Shown here in pieces: positions 7,874-15,406 of a stretch of DNA of 64,000 bases (positions are counted from its first letter, which is position 1; every line of letters begins with the position of its first letter). The notes below the pieces were generated by a model. The model was not told the origin of the DNA and did not search any database. It saw only the letters and a program-made list of their open reading frames with translations. This stretch comes from Bacillus sp. OK048 (lineage in GTDB: Bacteria; Bacillota; Bacilli; Bacillales; Cytobacillaceae), in contig NZ_FNHN01000006.1 of the NCBI RefSeq assembly GCF_900103525.1, positions 1 to 64,000 of the forward strand, read 5' to 3'. The position numbers and the translations under genes were made by a program.

Positions 7874-8558
7874 CCACCTTATAGCCCATGCCGCGAACCG
7901 TCTTCAGTATTGTTGGTTTTTGCGGGTCATCCTCCAGCTTTTCCCGCAAGCGTTTGATATACACGGTCAAGGTGTTATCATTGACGAAATCGCCGGCAAC
8001 ATCCCAAATACGATCTAGCAGCTGTGCTCTTGTGAGAATTTGTCCAATGTGCGTGGCAAATAAGAGGAAGAGTCGATATTCTAAGGCGGTTAACACGACT
8101 TCCTGGCCATTTTTGTAGACTTTTCCTTCTAATGTATTGATCTGAATAGTTTCGAGATCAATCGTGTTTTTCGGTTGGGAATGGCGGTTGTAGCGACGGT
8201 GGACCGTTTTGATCCTTGATATCAGTTCACGGATGCGAAAGGGCTTTGTAATATAATCATCTGCCCCGATATCAAGCCCCATCACGACATTCACTTCATC
8301 GTCAAAAGCGGTTAAAAAAATGACTGGGATATCGCGAATCTGTTTCGCATGCTTACACAAGTCATACCCGCTTCCATCGGGTAAAGACAAGTCAAATAAG
8401 CATAAATCGATTTCTTCAATACGATGATTTATCACCTCTATGGCTGAGACTGCAGTATGACAAAGCACGATTTCATAGTTTTCTTGCTTCAAGGAATACT
8501 CCAATCCAGAAGCAATCGTTCGATCATCTTCCACCACTAAGATTTTCATTGCGTTCAT
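7866..8558 (-). CDS. OmpR-family response regulator
   Basis: 230 residues. The receiver domain (about 4-118) has acidic residues EDD near 11, the phospho-acceptor Asp in CLFDLSLPDGSG, Thr in FLTAFDD and Lys in YITKPF. The C-terminal winged-helix Trans_reg_C domain (about 130-228) includes LTALEYRLF and the recognition segment DNTLTVYIKRLREKLEDD. Two start ATGs are possible, at 8558 and 8549. The second has a better-spaced TAGGAT. First gene of the regulator-kinase operon. Its likely target is the phased repeat array before the ABC operon. Confidence 0.93.
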   Translation of the reverse strand: MNAMKILVVEDDRTIASGLEYSLKQENYEIVLCHTAVSAIEVINHRIEEIDLCLFDLSLPDGSGYDLCKHAKQIRDIPVIFLTAFDDEVNVVMGLDIGADDYITKPFRIRELISRIKTVHRRYNRHSQPKNTIDLETIQINTLEGKVYKNGQEVVLTALEYRLFLLFATHIGQILTRAQLLDRIWDVAGDFVNDNTLTVYIKRLREKLEDDPQKPTILKTVRGMGYKVGD

Positions 8559-8601
8559 CCTAACCTACCGTTTTTCTTTTATCTTATTGTACACCAAATT
8601 T

Positions 8602-8714
8602 CGGGGTCAGACCCCCACTCTGCTAAAGTTTAACGCGGTGTTGCTGCGGGGTCAGACCCCCACTCTGCTAAAGTTTAACGCGGTGTTGCTGCGGAGTCGG
8701 ACCCCCACGCAGCT
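8602..8714. repeat. Perfect 45-base tandem duplication plus partial third copy
   Basis: 8602-8646 and 8647-8691 are identical 45-base units beginning CGGGGTCAGACCCCCACTC. A diverged partial copy runs 8692-8714. GGGGTCAGACCCC is itself palindromic. It sits between the response-regulator start and the ECF sigma gene, outside any ORF. A related GGGATCAGACC occurs near 63740. Confidence 0.9.
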
Positions 8715-8722
8715 AGAATTTT

Positions 8723-8755
8723 CAGGTTTTTGTATTTCTAATAAAGAAACTCGCC
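8723..8755 (+). repeat. Dispersed repeat, copy A
   Basis: A 33-base segment running from CAGGTTTTTGTATT to GAAACTCGCC recurs in inverted orientation at 12063-12095 with about four mismatches. The rest of 8756-8934 is AT-rich leader sequence of the sigma gene with no other feature I can support. Confidence 0.65.
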
Positions 8756-8934
8756 AACTATGATTTGGAATCCTGATGTTTAATCACCCCATTTAGTCAT
8801 GATATAGATTTTTTTATAATAATTTCCTGTATATACTTAATGATTTTAAAATAATAATTATCTTTAAAACCTTTTCCCACCTTAATAGTCTAATATGTAA
8901 CACAGCAGGTAGTTAAGGTAGGGGGTAGGGAAAC

Positions 8935-9459
8935 ATGAGTGAAGTCCATCAATTAGTGAGGGATGCCATCAAAGGCGATGATGCGGCCTTTTTAAAACTG
9001 ATTCACTTATACAAAATCGATTTATATAAAACAGCCCTTTCTTTTTTTAGAAATGAGGAAGAGGCAATAGAGGCAATTCAGGAAGTTACCTATCGTGCCT
9101 ATAAGAGTATTCGCACAGTCAAAGAGCCAGCCTATTTTAAGACCTGGCTGATTCGGATTATGATTAACTATTGCAATGATCAGCTGAAAAAGAAAAAGCG
9201 TGTAGTGTTAGGTGATGAGATTCTAATTCACCAGGGCATTTCGGAGAATCACATAGAAATGGAACTGAAAGATGCGATGTTAGGATTGGATGACCGATCT
9301 CGTGAAATCCTGATGCTAAAATATTTTAATGATATGAAAATATCTGAAATCGCAGCAACGATGCAATGCCCGGAAGGCACAATTAAGACTTGGCTGAACA
9401 AAGCCTTAAAGTCACTTCGAGAAAAGCTGGAGGAAAGGAACGGTGATCTTCATGTTTGA
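8935..9459 (+). CDS. ECF-type RNA polymerase sigma factor
   Basis: 174 residues with sigma-70 region 2 (about 25-95; EEEAIEAIQEVTYRAYKSI and FKTWLIRIMINYC) and region 4 (about 115-168; DDRSREILMLKYFNDMKISEIA and CPEGTIKTWLNKALKSLREKL). Size and motifs resemble the Bacillus SigV/SigM group. The downstream gene overlaps by 17 bases and encodes a membrane protein of the anti-sigma kind, so the two form a stress-response switch. ATG at 8935 follows TAGGGGGTAGGG. A target promoter cannot be named with confidence. Confidence 0.93.
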   Translation: MSEVHQLVRDAIKGDDAAFLKLIHLYKIDLYKTALSFFRNEEEAIEAIQEVTYRAYKSIRTVKEPAYFKTWLIRIMINYCNDQLKKKKRVVLGDEILIHQGISENHIEMELKDAMLGLDDRSREILMLKYFNDMKISEIAATMQCPEGTIKTWLNKALKSLREKLEERNGDLHV

Positions 9460-10765
9460 AAGGGAAGAAGAGAAATTAACCAACCATAAAAACAGCTATG
9501 ATAACATCGATATACCGCTAGAGTTACTGGATGATGCGATAGTGGCAGGTTTTCAAAAAGCGAAAGTAGAGAAAAAGCGTAGGCCGCGGGCAAAGAAGTG
9601 GATGCTTAGCGTTGCTGCTGCCATCCTATTTATTGGTTTTTTCACATCGGTACGACTTTCACCAGCCTTTGCAGAATACGTTGCGGTCATCCCTGGGATG
9701 GAAAAATTGGTAGAACTAATTCGTTTCGACAAAGGGAAATTGCAGGCAATCCAACATGATTACTATGAAGAAATAAATGTATCGCAAGAGAAGAATGGCT
9801 TAGCGTTCACAGTTGATGGAGCGATTGCAGATGAAGAGAGCTTGGTACTATTCTACTCTTTGGAATCGTTGGAAAAGCAAAAGGAGCTAACAATTGAGGA
9901 AGTCCATTTAGAAAGATTTGATGGTAAGAAGCTTGATTTTGGTTCCTACTCTGGGGGAAGAGATTTTATTTCTCAGGATGGCGAAACCACCTTTAATGAT
10001 ATGTTCGAATACCACTTTCATACGCCGTTAAAAGAAAGAAGCTTTCGATTAAGGGTAAAGGTGAAAAAGGATCGGCAAACAGAGGAGTATCTCCTTCAAT
10101 TCCAACTGAAAAAGGATATTCAAAAGAAGAAGACCATCAAGCTAGATAAAACCGTAACGATTGAAGGGGAAAAGATTACATTTGTCACTGCTGAAATTTA
10201 CCCGCTAAGAGTAGCTGTGCACGTAAAAATGGATCCTGCGAATACGAAGAAACTGCTGGAATTTGAAGACCTGCACATTGTTGATGAACAAGGGCAGACC
10301 TGGAATAAAATTGCAAATGGAGTGACAGCAAGCAGGATTTCTGATGATGAAGCGATCATTTATTTGCAAAGCAACTACTTCAATGAGCCCAAAGAATTAT
10401 ATATCATCCTCAATAAAATTCAGGCGGTCGATAAAGAGGATGCAAATATCATTATTGATACCCAAAATAAACAAATTCTTAAGCAGCCAGAAGGGAACTT
10501 ATTAACTAATCTGATTGTTGAGGGGACACATGTAGGCTTTAAAATCGATACTAAGGAAGAATTTAATTATCATCTGATTTCAGGGGCTAAGGATAGGAAT
10601 GGGAATGAAATTGAGAATCCGGAAACATCGATGTCTCGTTATGAAGGGCAAATGGAAATCGGAATCCATTTGCCGAGACTGACACCTGAGATGAGTCCTA
10701 TTTCCTTAGAGCTTTCCTTCTATCCAAGCTGGATTGAGGGGGAAGGAAAAATTCGGATTAAGTAA
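9443..10765 (+). CDS. DUF4179-type membrane protein, probable anti-sigma factor
   Basis: 440 residues with a short cytoplasmic N-terminus (about 1-53, Lys/Arg-rich KKRRPRAKK just before the membrane). One TM (about 54-73) is followed by AFAEYVAVIPGMEKLVELIR and a large extracytoplasmic beta-rich domain. That layout fits DUF4179/DUF5643 proteins encoded beside ECF sigma factors. The start is GTG at 9443 with GGAGGA eight bases upstream. An ATG three codons later is possible. It probably holds the upstream sigma factor at the membrane until an envelope signal arrives. The sensing ligand is unknown. Confidence 0.8.
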   Translation: MIFMFEREEEKLTNHKNSYDNIDIPLELLDDAIVAGFQKAKVEKKRRPRAKKWMLSVAAAILFIGFFTSVRLSPAFAEYVAVIPGMEKLVELIRFDKGKLQAIQHDYYEEINVSQEKNGLAFTVDGAIADEESLVLFYSLESLEKQKELTIEEVHLERFDGKKLDFGSYSGGRDFISQDGETTFNDMFEYHFHTPLKERSFRLRVKVKKDRQTEEYLLQFQLKKDIQKKKTIKLDKTVTIEGEKITFVTAEIYPLRVAVHVKMDPANTKKLLEFEDLHIVDEQGQTWNKIANGVTASRISDDEAIIYLQSNYFNEPKELYIILNKIQAVDKEDANIIIDTQNKQILKQPEGNLLTNLIVEGTHVGFKIDTKEEFNYHLISGAKDRNGNEIENPETSMSRYEGQMEIGIHLPRLTPEMSPISLELSFYPSWIEGEGKIRIK

Positions 10766-10773
10766 TAATGATT

Positions 10774-11062
10774 TAAGGCTGGAAAACGGCTCATTTTTAT
10801 GCAGACATGGCTGAGCATTATATGGGATATTATGAATCCAGTTATCCAGGAATGAGTGGCTGTGCGCTTCATGACCCACTTGCAGTAGCTGTTGCAAGTG
10901 ATTCAAGTTTTGTGACGATGGAATCAATGAACGTCCGGGTTGTCACAGAAGGAGAAGAAGTAGGAAGAACAGTCGGACACGTCGAAGGGGAGCCAAAATT
11001 TCGCGTTTGTACGAGTAGAAGCAAATCGGTTTTTAGAACATTTTCTAAGTAGAGTAATATGA
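10774..11062 (+). pseudogene. Nucleoside hydrolase remnant (C-terminal part, frameshifted)
   Basis: Reading from 10774, the peptide FYADMAEHYMGYY, then GCALHDPLAVAVASD, matches the C-terminal third of inosine/uridine-preferring nucleoside hydrolases, including the conserved LHDP. The N-terminal two thirds, with the DTDxDD Ca-binding motif, are absent. Near 11000 the conserved reading moves to the +1 frame, where VEANRFLEHFLSRVI continues to a stop at 11060-11062. It is therefore both truncated and frameshifted. No start or ribosome site is convincing. Confidence 0.7.
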
Positions 11063-11070
11063 TTAAGAAT

Positions 11071-11105
11071 AAGTCTGCCGAGTAGTTTTGCTGGCAGGCT
11101 TTTTG
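11071..11105 (+). terminator. Probable terminator after the nucleoside hydrolase remnant
   Basis: AGTCTGCC and GGCAGGCT form an imperfect stem followed by TTTTGGTTTT. It probably also ends the sigma/anti-sigma transcript. Confidence 0.6.
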
Positions 11106-11181
11106 GTTTTAAAATTAATTTTCTCAATATTTCCGGCTCGATGAAGGTAGAATAAACAGTAAAAGGAGAGAAGGTATTAAT

Positions 11182-12030
11182 ATGTTGAAAAAAATAACAA
11201 ATAGAGTTTATTATATGCAGCACTATTCAGAAACAGATCGACCCGCATTAGGTCTAATTTGTGGAGATTCCTATAGCTTGGTGGTAGATGCCGGAAATTC
11301 GCCTGCACATGCGAGCGATTTTCTTAACCTGGTAGCAGGTATGGATATAGCACCCCTGAAGTTTGTTGCCATTACCCATTGGCATTGGGATCATATCTTT
11401 GGGATTAAGACGATGGGACTTTTAACGATTAGTCATGAAGAAACTAAGAAGAAATTGGAGTATTTAAAAACACTAAAGTGGGATGATGCTTCATTAGACG
11501 CACGAGTGGAGACCGGTGAAGAAATTGAATTTTGCCGGGATATGATTAAACGTGAAATGCCTTCACGGGACAATTTAGAATTACAGGTGCCGGATATAAC
11601 GTTTAATTGTAAGATTGAAATAGATTTGGGCGGGATAACTTGTATAGTGGAACATGTAGGAGGAGTACACGCACACGATTCATCCATTATTTACATTCCT
11701 GATGAAAAGATAATGTTTCTAGGTGATTGTATCTATCAGGACTTTTATAGCGGTGAATGGAGCTATGATAAGAACGAACTTACCATCCTGTTCGATAAAA
11801 TAAAAAAATATGATGTGGATTTGTATGTAACCGGCCATCAAGATCCTAAAACACGTGAAGAAATGTGGAGCTTCTTTGACGATTTAATAAATGTAGGGGA
11901 AATTGTCGATAAAGAGGTTGTTCTTGATAAAGCCGTTTCTAGATTTAAAGAGGCCCGGGGAATCATACCAACTGAAGAGCAGCTAGAATACATTCAAAAC
12001 TTTGTAAATAATAATCTGAAGCAAGGGTAA
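11182..12030 (+). CDS. MBL-fold metallo-hydrolase
   Basis: 282 residues of metallo-beta-lactamase fold. The metal-binding signature is intact: HWHWDH (about residues 73-78), His in GGVHAHDS, Asp in FLGDCIYQD and His in YVTGHQDP. There is no signal peptide, so it is cytoplasmic. The start ATG has GGAG upstream. Unlike neighbours it has its own leader. The fold covers thioesterases, lactonases, RNases and more, and nothing here fixes the substrate. Confidence 0.88.
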   Translation: MLKKITNRVYYMQHYSETDRPALGLICGDSYSLVVDAGNSPAHASDFLNLVAGMDIAPLKFVAITHWHWDHIFGIKTMGLLTISHEETKKKLEYLKTLKWDDASLDARVETGEEIEFCRDMIKREMPSRDNLELQVPDITFNCKIEIDLGGITCIVEHVGGVHAHDSSIIYIPDEKIMFLGDCIYQDFYSGEWSYDKNELTILFDKIKKYDVDLYVTGHQDPKTREEMWSFFDDLINVGEIVDKEVVLDKAVSRFKEARGIIPTEEQLEYIQNFVNNNLKQG

Positions 12031-12062
12031 GGTTCAAGACCGCTGAAAAAGTCATAAGGAGT

Positions 12063-12095
12063 GGCGAGTTTCGTTATTGGGAATACCAAAACCTG
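12063..12095 (-). repeat. Dispersed repeat, copy B (inverted)
   Basis: Inverted partner of the element at 8723-8755. Both contain GAAACTCGCC next to an AATAA-N-GAAAC core. Confidence 0.65.
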
Positions 12096-12230
12096 ATTTA
12101 TATTAAACCTAACTTACTATGATACGGCTCACCGTAATGCACCAAAATGAGGTTCTCTTGGATTTTTGAGATAAACCTCACTCTCTTTTAAATAAGATGT
12201 CTAGTCCTTAATCGAGTAACCAGCCAAAGT

Positions 12231-12421
12231 AAAATAAGCGGAGAGTTTCCGGTTAAATGCAGAATAGAGCTTGTTTTAGGGAAAATAAGCGGAGGTTTTC
12301 CGGTTATGCAAAGCAATTTCATCTTTTTTCACGTTTTTCGAGTCAATAGGCGGAATCTCTCCGTCTAATTAAGCTTATTTTAATAATTATTCCTAATTAA
12401 GCGGAATTTTTCCGTCTATTT
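12231..12421. repeat. Four dispersed AAGCGGA..TTTCCGG-type units
   Basis: Units at about 12234-12256, 12285-12306, 12346-12370 and 12396-12420 share the pattern (A/T)AAGCGGA-N5-TTCCGGTTA, or the variant GCGGAAT..TCCGTCTA. The spacing is irregular, which suggests repeated insertion or slippage rather than a coding function. Bases 12096-12230 and 12422-12535 hold nothing I can identify. Confidence 0.55.
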
Positions 12422-12535
12422 ATCAGCTCGGGTACTTAACCAGAACCCTTAACCGATAAGTGCGGACCCTCTTGATAGCCGAATGGGGAGAAACATTTGT
12501 CGGGATGTGGAAAGGTAATAATAGGTTTTAAATAC

Positions 12536-12565
12536 AAAAAAGAGAACTGGTTAGTTCTCTTTTTG
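12536..12565. terminator. Bidirectional terminator
   Basis: AGAGAACT (12541-12548) pairs with AGTTCTCT (12553-12560). A-rich and T-rich flanks make it functional both ways. It lies 34 bases downstream of the cytidine deaminase stop on the minus strand. Confidence 0.85.
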
Positions 12566-12598
12566 TACCATGAGAACCGTTCCTACGGCACCCACACT

Positions 12599-12997
12599 TT
12601 ACATTTGTAAATCGGTGAAAGCAAATGGTAATAGATCTTTTAAGGTCAATTCTAAGATTTCTTTCTTTTCATTGGTTAGATAAACTGGCATGTCAGGCAA
12701 GCAAAATTCTGCTAACACTTGTCTGCAAATACTACATGGTGGAAGATAATCGACGGTGTCACCAGCGATCGCTATCGCTTGGAAGTCACCTTTTTTGTAA
12801 CCGCTTGCTATTGCGGTGAATATAGCTGTTCTCTCAGCACAATTTGTTGCACCTAATGAAACATTTTCCACGTTTACTCCATTAATAACAGTACCATCTT
12901 TTAATAGTAATGCTGCGCCAACTGGAAATTTAGAATAGGGTATATAGGCCTTATCCTTCATATTACGTGCACTGTCCATCAATTGCTCTTTATTCAT
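12599..12997 (-). CDS. cdd: Cytidine deaminase
   Basis: 132-residue homotetrameric-type cytidine deaminase, which converts cytidine or deoxycytidine to the uridine form in pyrimidine salvage. The zinc site is complete: CAER (Cys ligand and catalytic Glu, about residues 53-56) and PCSICRQ with two Cys (about 86-92). Substrate-contact residues FPVGAALL and NVENVSLGA are also present. The start ATG at 12997 is preferred because AGGGATGG lies just upstream. An ATG at 13006 is a weaker option. It has its own sigma-A promoter and ends at a bidirectional terminator, so it is probably monocistronic. Confidence 0.95.
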   Translation of the reverse strand: MNKEQLMDSARNMKDKAYIPYSKFPVGAALLLKDGTVINGVNVENVSLGATNCAERTAIFTAIASGYKKGDFQAIAIAGDTVDYLPPCSICRQVLAEFCLPDMPVYLTNEKKEILELTLKDLLPFAFTDLQM

Positions 12998-13072
12998 AGT
13001 ATCCATCCCTTTCAAAGTAGAATGAACTTTTCAAGTCCCCTTAACGCCAACCGTGCGATTGGCAGGATTTTT

Positions 13073-13101
13073 ATCATATGATTTCTTAAACTATTTGTCA
13101 A
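13073..13101 (-). promoter_or_regulatory. Sigma-A promoter of cdd
   Basis: On the minus strand, TTGACA (13101-13096) and TATGAT (13078-13073) are separated by exactly 17 bases. The leader that follows contains a GCCAA/TTGGC hairpin near its 5' end. Confidence 0.75.
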
Positions 13102-13109
13102 CATCAATC

Positions 13110-13190
13110 CGGTGACACTCCCGGTGACAGGCACCATCCTCACGAGAGGAGGGTAAAAGAATGTGTTAGTAACGTCCCCATGACCACCCC
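13110..13190. repeat. Members of the GTGACAGGCACC / GGGGACG short repeat family
   Basis: Holds CCGGTGACA twice, GGTGACAGGCACCATCC and CGTCCCCATGACC. Similar motifs occur near 3246, 3392, 12570, 17018, 24771, 34062, 35173, 39688 and 43625. Confidence 0.5.
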
Positions 13191-13193
13191 CCA

Positions 13194-14309
13194 TTATTTG
13201 ACAGCCCCATACGCGTTTACTTTTACGTTTACAGAAACATTGATTTTGGATTCAGCGAGTGCTTTACCCCAGTCGTTGTCTACTTTTTTAAATTGTTCAT
13301 AATGGTATGCACGTGCGTAAAGACCAAATCCGATGGGATCAACTTTTTTCTTTTGAATTTTCTTAATAAGGTCCGTAAATTGTTTTTGCAGTTCTTTTTC
13401 CATTAACTTTACGAGCTCTGCTTTTTTGACTTTGTCCTCTGGAAAAATACGTTCCACTATATTTACGTTCATTTTGACTTTCACGTCAAAATGGAAGGTA
13501 TTGTTTTTATATCCTGTTTTTATCTTCGTTTTTACTTTACTGGCCTGAAAGCTCATCACGTTTTTATGGAAGATGTTGTCCTCTTTTTCGATTGGGAAAA
13601 TCGGAATCGACATGGTGACTTCATGTCTCTTTTCATTCTTTAACACAAGTAGCAATGTCGATTCAGGAACATCCAGGGAAGCAGCATATTTCCCTTTATT
13701 ATAAAGGAGAGTCATTCCCGATAATTCCAGTTTTTTTTCCTTTTTCACTTCGGAAATAGCGGGAGTTATCCCCTTCTCGTAGACCTCCCTGTGTAATTCT
13801 TGAAGAGTCCCTTTTACTGCCCTCGTTCGATCATAACTTTTATCTATCATTGCTTTTATGTACAATGATAAATCCGGTTTTTCACCTGGATTGTAAAAGA
13901 CAACATCTGAAACAGTCCCCTTAACGGCTACTACTCGTGTATTCATAGAGAAATTGGGATTCCGGTAGACGGTATCGAGAATAGAAAACCAGCCAGCCTG
14001 TTCCAAGACACGTTCGCCCACGAGTAAGACTTGGATTTTTCCAGCCATGACTTCTCCCATTGTTAAGCCGTCAAATACTCTTCTGGAATCTCGAATTGTT
14101 TTTGCCTTTACTCCATAAGCCTCCAATCCTTTCTTGGCGCCTTTACTAAAAACTGGATCTAATTCATAAAAGGTCAAATTATTGTTATCATCTAAATCCA
14201 CACCAAGGATTAAGGCAAGGGTCAAATCCTCTAATGGAGCTTTACCTCCACAACTAGATAGAAGGAAAACAAGGAGGATGGAAACCAGCGCAAGTACCCA
14301 ACGTTTCAT
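13194..14309 (-). CDS. Spore germination lipoprotein, Ger(x)C family
   Basis: 371 residues. The lipoprotein signal peptide ends at lipobox LLSSC (Cys about 20). The GerC N-terminal domain (ALILGVDLDDN and KAKTIRDSRRVFDGL) follows. The C-terminal domain is alpha/beta and rich in Lys, as in B. subtilis GerBC/GerKC. It would be anchored to the outer face of the spore inner membrane as the C subunit of a germinant receptor. Last gene of the operon, overlapping the B subunit by four bases, with AGGAGGG before the start. The length fits the family. Confidence 0.93.
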   Translation of the reverse strand: MKRWVLALVSILLVFLLSSCGGKAPLEDLTLALILGVDLDDNNNLTFYELDPVFSKGAKKGLEAYGVKAKTIRDSRRVFDGLTMGEVMAGKIQVLLVGERVLEQAGWFSILDTVYRNPNFSMNTRVVAVKGTVSDVVFYNPGEKPDLSLYIKAMIDKSYDRTRAVKGTLQELHREVYEKGITPAISEVKKEKKLELSGMTLLYNKGKYAASLDVPESTLLLVLKNEKRHEVTMSIPIFPIEKEDNIFHKNVMSFQASKVKTKIKTGYKNNTFHFDVKVKMNVNIVERIFPEDKVKKAELVKLMEKELQKQFTDLIKKIQKKKVDPIGFGLYARAYHYEQFKKVDNDWGKALAESKINVSVNVKVNAYGAVK

Positions 14310-15406
14310 AGATTGGCCCTCCTTTTTACACGGTCATGAATCGAAACGTAAAGTAATAAACAAATTGGAAAAACGTAAGCAAGGAATAGACTTATTGGCT
14401 GAACTAGTTTTGAAAGTTGATCATTTTTATCAAACGATTGAGTGATAAACACAATATATACAAGGTTTAAAAGGAGATACCAGCCTACAAATTTACTGTG
14501 ATTTTGTGCGCCAACTAATTGACTTACACAATAAACAGTTGAGTACATTAAAGGCAAGACTGTCGTAGAGATGACAAAGAAATAGAAGGAGAGAAAGACA
14601 ATTTCCACTCTTTCCAAAAACTTAAATTCAACGATTTTTAACACACTAATGGTTGGTTCTTTAAATTGAGTAATTTCGTCTGGACTAAAAAAAGCAAAGG
14701 TGATTATTGTGGTCGTCAATAGAATAAGTAGTGTAAGTGTATTCGCAATGACAAGTCCTGCTGATGCCTTTTGTTTTTTCTGCAGTAAAGGATAGAGAAA
14801 AAAGGCGATTTCCAAGCCTATAAAGGAAAAAATCGTTACATTAACTGCTGTGAAAATGGGTATCCAGCCTTCCTTTACAACAGGAAGGAAATGGAGCCAG
14901 TGGGCTTCCTTCAAAGGCGGAAAATATAAGAAAATCAGCCATGTCGTCATAAAAAAAACCAATTGGGAGTACCTGGCGATTATTTTAATATTATTCCGCA
15001 CAAGCAGGTAAGTAGGAATGGACAACAATAACATCAAGATAAACATGTCTGTTTGCGGTAAAATCCAAAATTGGATAAAGAGACATTCCCTAATAAAAAT
15101 GATCGATGCTAAAAAGGCAAAATACAAGCCAAAAACGAGAGCAGCGATCTTTCCGACCCACTTCCCAAAATAATGGGTGATGAGATCAAGGATGGTTCCA
15201 TTTGGGTACTTTTTCATTACCTGAATGATGAGTAAACCAGCAACTGTTGATAAAAAATAGCCAATAATAATGGAGATCCATCCGTCCGTCCCTGCTATTT
15301 TTGCTAATTCACGTGGTAGTGATAATAGTCCAACGCCTACTTGGACACCATGAATTAAAAAGATATATTGCATAACCGTTAGTTGATTTTTATTATGTTT
15401 CACCAA
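14306..15406 (-). CDS. Spore germination permease subunit, GerB family
   Basis: 366 residues with about ten TM segments, the endospore germination permease fold within the APC superfamily. Family features include FLIHGVQVGVGLLSLPRELAKIAGTDGW at the N-terminus (shown in the sequence up to about residue 40). This subunit is thought to bind the germinant within the spore inner membrane. It overlaps the A subunit gene by seven bases. Start TTG 15406 or GTG 15403 both follow AAGGTGA. Confidence 0.93.
   Translation of the reverse strand: MVKHNKNQLTVMQYIFLIHGVQVGVGLLSLPRELAKIAGTDGWISIIIGYFLSTVAGLLIIQVMKKYPNGTILDLITHYFGKWVGKIAALVFGLYFAFLASIIFIRECLFIQFWILPQTDMFILMLLLSIPTYLLVRNNIKIIARYSQLVFFMTTWLIFLYFPPLKEAHWLHFLPVVKEGWIPIFTAVNVTIFSFIGLEIAFFLYPLLQKKQKASAGLVIANTLTLLILLTTTIITFAFFSPDEITQFKEPTISVLKIVEFKFLERVEIVFLSFYFFVISTTVLPLMYSTVYCVSQLVGAQNHSKFVGWYLLLNLVYIVFITQSFDKNDQLSKLVQPISLFLAYVFPICLLLYVSIHDRVKRRANL

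Noticed and set aside
8602-8714. CRISPR-like array at the 45-base repeats
   Set aside because: The repeated unit is continuous with no spacer and no cas genes are present in the window.
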